From SHZL01 sp031362985 (GTDB taxonomy: Bacteria; Pseudomonadota; Gammaproteobacteria; Xanthomonadales; SZUA-36): a stretch of DNA of 64,000 bases. The stretch is from NCBI GenBank assembly GCA_031362985.1, contig JANLTO010000018.1, positions 18,240 to 82,239 of the forward strand, in the 5' to 3' direction. The notes beneath the pieces are model-generated. The model was not told the origin of the DNA. It saw nothing but the letters and a program-made list of their open reading frames with translations, and did no database searches. The position numbers and the translations under genes were made by a program. Below are positions 60,068 through 64,000 of this stretch, in pieces. Numbering within the stretch: the first letter of the stretch is position 1; every line of letters starts with the position of its first letter.

Positions 60068-60676
60068 TCAGTCCTGCGGGGCTGCCTCGGCAGCCGCCGA
60101 CAACGATTTTACGGGTCCAAAGGACAGACGGTGCAGCTCCGTTGGCCCCCAACGACGCAATTCCTCCAGATGGAGCCGCGTCGGGTATCCCTTGTGCACT
60201 GCGAAAGAAAACTTCGGGAATCGATTGCCGTAGGCGCGCATCTGTGCATCGCGAACCGTCTTGGCGAGGATCGACGCGGCGCTGATCTCGGCGCAGCTCG
60301 CATCCCCGCGCACGATCGCCTCCGCCGTCACCCGGAACGGCAGCTCGGCCAGACGCGGCAGGCGGTTGCCGTCGATGCGCAGGTGGGCAGGCCGCAGCGG
60401 CAACCCGGCGACGGCGCGCAGCATCGCCCGCAGGGTTGCCTGAAGGATGTTCACCGCGTCGATCTCGGCGGCATCTGCATGGCCCACCGCGAACGCAAGC
60501 GCGCGCTCGCGGATCAGCGCAGCGAGCCGCTCGCGCTGCTCGGGTGACAGCACCTTGGAATCTGCGAGCCCGTCGATCGGTCGGGCCGGATCCAGGATGA
60601 CCGCGGCGGCCACCACAGGGCCCGCCAGGGGGCCACGCCCCGCTTCGTCCACCCCGGCTGTCAGCGCGCTGTGCAC
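60068..60676 (-). CDS. rnhB: Ribonuclease HII
   Basis: 202 residues; GTG start at 60676, two bases after the lpxB stop. GVDEAGRGPLAGPVVAAAV carries the first acidic pair D10-E11, with LADSKVLSP and the acidic residue near ILAKTVRDAQM. Removes ribonucleotides from DNA-RNA hybrids. High G+C, like the rest of the right-hand segment. 25 bases before dnaE. Confidence 0.95.
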   Translation of the reverse strand: MHSALTAGVDEAGRGPLAGPVVAAAVILDPARPIDGLADSKVLSPEQRERLAALIRERALAFAVGHADAAEIDAVNILQATLRAMLRAVAGLPLRPAHLRIDGNRLPRLAELPFRVTAEAIVRGDASCAEISAASILAKTVRDAQMRAYGNRFPKFSFAVHKGYPTRLHLEELRRWGPTELHRLSFGPVKSLSAAAEAAPQD

Positions 60677-60678
60677 GC

Positions 60679-61851
60679 TCAGCCAGGTGAGCGCCCGCGC
60701 TGCCGTGCGACGGCGAGCACCGCGTCAGCCGCGAGCCCGGCGCCATCGCGTCGCAGGCGGTGGTGGATTTCGAGGAAGCGCGACTCAAGCGCCGCGCGGG
60801 CTTCCGGGCTGAGCTCCAGGGCGTCGCGCAGTGCCGCGCCAAGCGCCGCCGGCGTCGCCTGTTCCTGGAAGAACTCCGGCACCAGCGAGTCTCCAGCGAG
60901 CAGGTTCGGCTGCGAAAAATGCGCCACCTTGACGAGCTTGAACCGCCGCAACAGAGCAGCCGTCAGCGGCGCCAGTCGGTAAGCGACAACCATCGGCCGT
61001 TTGGAGAGCAGGGTTTCGAGCGTCGCCGTGCCCGAGGCCACCAGCACCGCATCGGCGGCAGCCAGGGCCAACTGCGACTGGCCCGTCAACAGGTCAAGAG
61101 GTTGCTGGCCAGCGACGTGCCGCCACTGCTGCTCGAATACCGCTTGCAGTGCCGGGCTGACCATTGGCGCGATGCAGCGAATCGGCCCGAGCTGCCGCGA
61201 CAGCCATTGCGCTGCGCCGGCAAAGCACTCGCCCAGCCTCGCAACCTCACCCATCCTGCTGCCCGGCAGTATCGCGAGCACGCGATCCTCGCTGCGCAAA
61301 CCGAGCGCAGCACGGGCCGCAGCGCGATCCGGCACCAGTGGAAACTGGTCCGCCAACGGATGGCCAACGAATTCGGCTTGCACGCCATGCCGGGCGTAGA
61401 ACGCGGTCTCGAATGGCAGCAGACACAACACCAGGTCGCAGGCCTCGCCGATCGTCCGGACTCGTCCCTGCCGCCAGGCCCAGACCTGCGGGCTGACATA
61501 CTGCACCGTGCGAATCCCCGCGGCCTTCAGCTTGCGGGCGAGACCAAGATTGAATTCCGGCGCATCGATGCCGACGAACACCGCAGGCGGCGCAGCCTGC
61601 ACCGCCCTGACGATGCGGCTGCGCAGCCTGAACAGTCGCGGCAGGTGGCGCAGGACTTCGGCGAGTCCCATGATTGCCAGCTGTTCGCTATCGGCGAACA
61701 CCTCGCAACCCGCAGCGCGCATGCGCGGCCCGGCAACTCCCCAGAAACGCGCATCCGGATCCCGCGCGCGGATCGCCTCGATCAGGGCCGCGCCCAGGTT
61801 GTCACCCGATGCCTCCCCGGCAACCAGCGCTATCGTGAGCGGCGACGCCAT
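60679..61851 (-). CDS. lpxB: Lipid-A-disaccharide synthase
   Basis: 390 residues. GT-B glycosyltransferase joining UDP-diacylglucosamine and lipid X on the inner membrane. N-terminal VAGEASGDNLGAALIEA and GIDAPEFNLGLARKLK, C-terminal SGTATLETLLSKRPMVVAYR for UDP-sugar binding. Starts 12 bases after the lpxA stop. Very high G+C; large opposite-strand open frames over it are shadows. Confidence 0.96.
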   Translation of the reverse strand: MASPLTIALVAGEASGDNLGAALIEAIRARDPDARFWGVAGPRMRAAGCEVFADSEQLAIMGLAEVLRHLPRLFRLRSRIVRAVQAAPPAVFVGIDAPEFNLGLARKLKAAGIRTVQYVSPQVWAWRQGRVRTIGEACDLVLCLLPFETAFYARHGVQAEFVGHPLADQFPLVPDRAAARAALGLRSEDRVLAILPGSRMGEVARLGECFAGAAQWLSRQLGPIRCIAPMVSPALQAVFEQQWRHVAGQQPLDLLTGQSQLALAAADAVLVASGTATLETLLSKRPMVVAYRLAPLTAALLRRFKLVKVAHFSQPNLLAGDSLVPEFFQEQATPAALGAALRDALELSPEARAALESRFLEIHHRLRRDGAGLAADAVLAVARQRGRSPG

Positions 61852-61863
61852 GCGCGCCGCAGG

Positions 61864-62652
61864 TCAGCGGACGAGGCTGCGACTGGAGCGGCCGATGAAC
61901 TCGACGAACGCGGCGACCTCCGGCTGGCTGCTGGCGGCCACCTGCAGCCGCGTCAGCGCATCGGCCAGCTTGAGATCGGAGCGGTACAGCACCCGGTATG
62001 CGTTCTTGATGTTGCGCACCTGTTCAGGCGTGAATCCGCGGCGCGACAGCCCGGTGGCATTGATCGAGTGCGGCTCGGCCGGCTGCCCGACAGCCATGAC
62101 GTAGGGCGGCACGTCCCGCGTGACAGCCGCATTGTTGGCGATGAACGCGTGCGCGCCGATCTTGCAGAACTGGTGCACGCCCGACATGCCACCCATGATC
62201 ACGTAGTCGCCGACTTCGACATGACCGCCCAGGGTCGCGACGTTTGCCAGCACGCAGTGGCTGCCGACCCGGCAGTCGTGCGCGACGTGCGTCGAGGTCA
62301 TGAATAGATTGTCGTCGCCGATCCGGGTCACGCCCTCGCCGTGCATCGTGCCCCGATTGACGGTGCAGTTCTCGCGGAACACGTTGCCGTCCCCGATCTC
62401 GAGACGTGTCGGCTCGCCCTGGTATTTCTTGTCCTGCGGCGCGTCGCCGATCGATGCGAACTGGTAGACGCGGTTCCGCGAGCCGAGACGAGTGTGGCCC
62501 GTGACGACGGCATGCGGCCCGATGATGGTGCCGGGACCGAGCGTGACGTGCTCGCCGATGATCGCGAATGCGCCCACCGTCACGTCGTCAGCCAGCTGCG
62601 CTTCGGGCGACACGACGGCGCGCGGATCGACTCCTGCACGGGAATTGCTCAT
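61864..62652 (-). CDS. lpxA: UDP-N-acetylglucosamine O-acyltransferase
   Basis: 262 residues. Left-handed beta-helix of hexapeptide repeats with the catalytic histidine in MTSTHVAHDCRVG and a C-terminal helical domain (LSRRGFTPEQVRNIKNAYRVLYR). First step of lipid A synthesis, transfer of 3-hydroxyacyl from ACP. Eleven bases separate it from fabZ. Confidence 0.96.
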   Translation of the reverse strand: MSNSRAGVDPRAVVSPEAQLADDVTVGAFAIIGEHVTLGPGTIIGPHAVVTGHTRLGSRNRVYQFASIGDAPQDKKYQGEPTRLEIGDGNVFRENCTVNRGTMHGEGVTRIGDDNLFMTSTHVAHDCRVGSHCVLANVATLGGHVEVGDYVIMGGMSGVHQFCKIGAHAFIANNAAVTRDVPPYVMAVGQPAEPHSINATGLSRRGFTPEQVRNIKNAYRVLYRSDLKLADALTRLQVAASSQPEVAAFVEFIGRSSRSLVR

Positions 62653-62662
62653 GCCATTTCCC

Positions 62663-63163
62663 TCAACTCGATGACGCGGCAGTACCCGCCGGTGCAGCGC
62701 CTGGCGCCACCATCATCTCGGCCGAGCAGGCTTCCGCTTCACCCACGTAGGCGACGGTGGAGAACTTCCAGATGCTGCGCATCGTGCGCTCCAGCTTCGC
62801 CGTCAGTATCAGCTGGTCACCAGGCTCGACCGGACGACGGAACCGCGCCTTGTCGATGCCAACGAAGTAGAAGCGCGTGTCCGCGTCGGGAATGATTCCG
62901 GCGGTGTGGAACGCGAGGATTCCGGCACTCTGAGCCAGCGCTTCGATGATCATGACGCCAGGCATCACCGGGCGTTGCGGGAAGTGCCCCGTGAAGAACG
63001 GCTCGTTGATGGTGACGTTCTTCACTGCGCGGATGCTGTCGCCCTTGCGACACTCGAGCACCCGATCTACCAGCAGGAACGGATAGCGATGCGGCAGCTG
63101 CCGCATGATGCCCATGATGTCGAGAGTCAGCACATCCGCGGCATCGGCAGCAGCTTGGGTCAT
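62663..63163 (-). CDS. fabZ: 3-hydroxyacyl-ACP dehydratase FabZ
   Basis: 166 residues. Hot-dog fold with LPHRYPFLLVDRV and the catalytic His in GHFPQRPVMPGVMIIEALAQSAG (with the Glu in IIEALAQ). A low-complexity Ala/Ser tail of about 15 residues follows the usual end. The start overlaps the lpxD stop by four bases. Confidence 0.94.
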   Translation of the reverse strand: MTQAAADAADVLTLDIMGIMRQLPHRYPFLLVDRVLECRKGDSIRAVKNVTINEPFFTGHFPQRPVMPGVMIIEALAQSAGILAFHTAGIIPDADTRFYFVGIDKARFRRPVEPGDQLILTAKLERTMRSIWKFSTVAYVGEAEACSAEMMVAPGAAPAGTAASSS

Positions 63164-64000
63164 GAATGCTCCTCGGAAACGTCGGACCTGGCGGCCGTAT
63201 CTGCACGCGGCCCGCTGCCCTCCAGCGCCCTGATCCGGCGCGCCAGGGTATCGAGCTGGCGAATCCGCACCGCAATGCGGCGCCAGTCACCGAGCTTCTC
63301 GACCGTCAGGGCGTTCGAGTAGATGCCCGGTTCGGTGATGTCAGCGCCGACCAGCGAGCGCGCCATCACCACCACGTCGTCGCAGATGTTCACGTGCCCG
63401 GCGACCCCGGCGTCTCCGGCGAGCTGGCAGCGTGCGCCGATCGTTGCGCTGCCGGCAATGCCGACACAACCGGCGATCGCGGTATGCGCGCCGATACGCA
63501 CGTTGTGGCCAATCTGGATCTGGTTGTCCAGCTTGACGCCCTCGGCGATCACGGTGTCGCCGATGGCGCCGCGGTCGATGGTGGTGTTCGAGCCGATCTC
63601 GACGTCAGCGCCGATGCGGACCGTGCCTACCTGCGGCACCTTGATCCAGGTGCCGTTCTCCGCCGCATAACCGAAACCGTCCGCGCCGATCACCGTGCCA
63701 GGATGGGCGATACAGCGATCGCCCATGACGACGCCGTCGCCGAGGGTCACTCGGCCAACGAGCCTGACGTCGGCGCCCAGCACGACGTCTCGACCCAGCA
63801 TGCATGAGGGCCCCACCCAGCTGCGAGCGCCAATACGGCAGCCTGGACCCACGACTGCGAGCGGACCGACGCCAGCGCCTGCAGCCAGTGAGGCGGCTGG
63901 GTCTACCACCGCGGTTGGATGTACGCCCGCCTGAAATGGTATCGGCGGATAGAGCCAGCTCGCCATCCGCGCAAACACGGCATGGGGGTTGCGGGCCACC
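63160..64000 (-). CDS. lpxD: UDP-3-O-acylglucosamine N-acyltransferase (5-prime end beyond window)
   Basis: 280 residues visible; the N-terminal uridine-binding region, about 60 residues or more, lies past the window edge: the first visible residues (ARNPHAVFARMASWLYPP) are internal in LpxD. Hexapeptide beta-helix follows (GVHPTAVVDPAASLAAG to about 230), with the catalytic His in IQIGHNVRIGAH, and a C-terminal helical part. Third step of lipid A synthesis. First visible gene of lpxD-fabZ-lpxA-lpxB-rnhB-dnaE. Confidence 0.94.
   Translation of the reverse strand, partial: VARNPHAVFARMASWLYPPIPFQAGVHPTAVVDPAASLAAGAGVGPLAVVGPGCRIGARSWVGPSCMLGRDVVLGADVRLVGRVTLGDGVVMGDRCIAHPGTVIGADGFGYAAENGTWIKVPQVGTVRIGADVEIGSNTTIDRGAIGDTVIAEGVKLDNQIQIGHNVRIGAHTAIAGCVGIAGSATIGARCQLAGDAGVAGHVNICDDVVVMARSLVGADITEPGIYSNALTVEKLGDWRRIAVRIRQLDTLARRIRALEGSGPRADTAARSDVSEEHS

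Noticed and set aside
58063..60285. Plus-strand open frame of 740 codons, opposite to dnaE and rnhB
   Set aside because: It is antisense to clear DnaE and RNase HII sequence in very G+C-rich DNA, where long chance frames are common; its product is Arg/His/Gln-rich without any recognisable domain.
60760..62307. Plus-strand open frame of 515 codons, opposite to lpxB and lpxA
   Set aside because: Same reason: shadow of two well-supported genes in high-G+C DNA.

Overview
The window reads as a gammaproteobacterial chromosome segment. The housekeeping gene orders are the gammaproteobacterial ones: rpsF-rpsR-rplI-dnaB, ffh / rpsP-rimM-trmD-rplS, recA-recX-alaS-csrA-tRNA-Ser, 4.5S RNA-dnaX-ybaB-recR, and lpxD-fabZ-lpxA-lpxB-rnhB-dnaE. 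EF-P carries the KPGKG loop with Lys34, and a block mtaD-ubiG-mupP resembles the Pseudomonas order. No rRNA operon, CRISPR array or prophage is visible. I cannot place the organism below class level.

Layout. 1-8 kb: a truncated FimX-like REC-PAS-GGDEF-EAL protein with degenerate active sites, then efp, mtaD, ubiG, mupP, hslO, a degenerate squalene/phytoene-synthase-fold protein and a GFA-family zinc protein. 8-11.5 kb: an FmdB zinc ribbon, a POT peptide transporter, a YciK-like dehydrogenase and a HIT protein. 11.6-14.6 kb is the accessory island. It holds a protein with seven SGTGI heptads and eight VTGGGTG 11-mers, a DUF6502-like protein, a small protein with the same W-I-E-x-S-G-T-G-I motif, and, upstream, a perfect 20-bp palindrome inside a promoter that feeds a short transcript ending at a strong terminator. 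14.6-18 kb: asnS, an IscA-type protein and an insertion sequence sitting just upstream of the rpsF promoter.

18-49 kb is dense in information-processing genes: ribosomal proteins, DnaB, alanine racemase, PspF-like activator, RadA, SRP (Ffh and, further on, 4.5S RNA), the trmD operon, HtpG/Hsp15 under a plausible sigma-32 promoter, MutS, PncC, RecA/RecX, AlaS, CsrA, tRNA-Ser(GCU), RlmI, a dipeptide epimerase and DnaX/YbaB/RecR. Directly before tRNA-Ser lies a second copy of the tRNA 5-prime end followed by about 120 nt of nested hairpins in place of the rest of the tRNA. 49-56.5 kb: a ComEA-like protein, a small conserved-looking protein, an intergenic region with a perfect inverted pair of DnaA boxes beside AT-rich DNA, a CoA-transferase-family protein, exonuclease I, a kinase, TesB and a small lytic transglycosylase.

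56.6-64 kb: dnaE, rnhB, lpxB, lpxA, fabZ and a truncated lpxD, all on the minus strand. Base composition changes abruptly inside dnaE near 58,200: 60-base lines I counted run 42-60% G+C on the left and 67-77% on the right. The gene stays in frame across this point. A chimeric assembly join or a homologous recombination junction in a highly conserved stretch of dnaE is the simplest explanation, so the last ~5.8 kb should not be assumed to come from the same genome as the rest.
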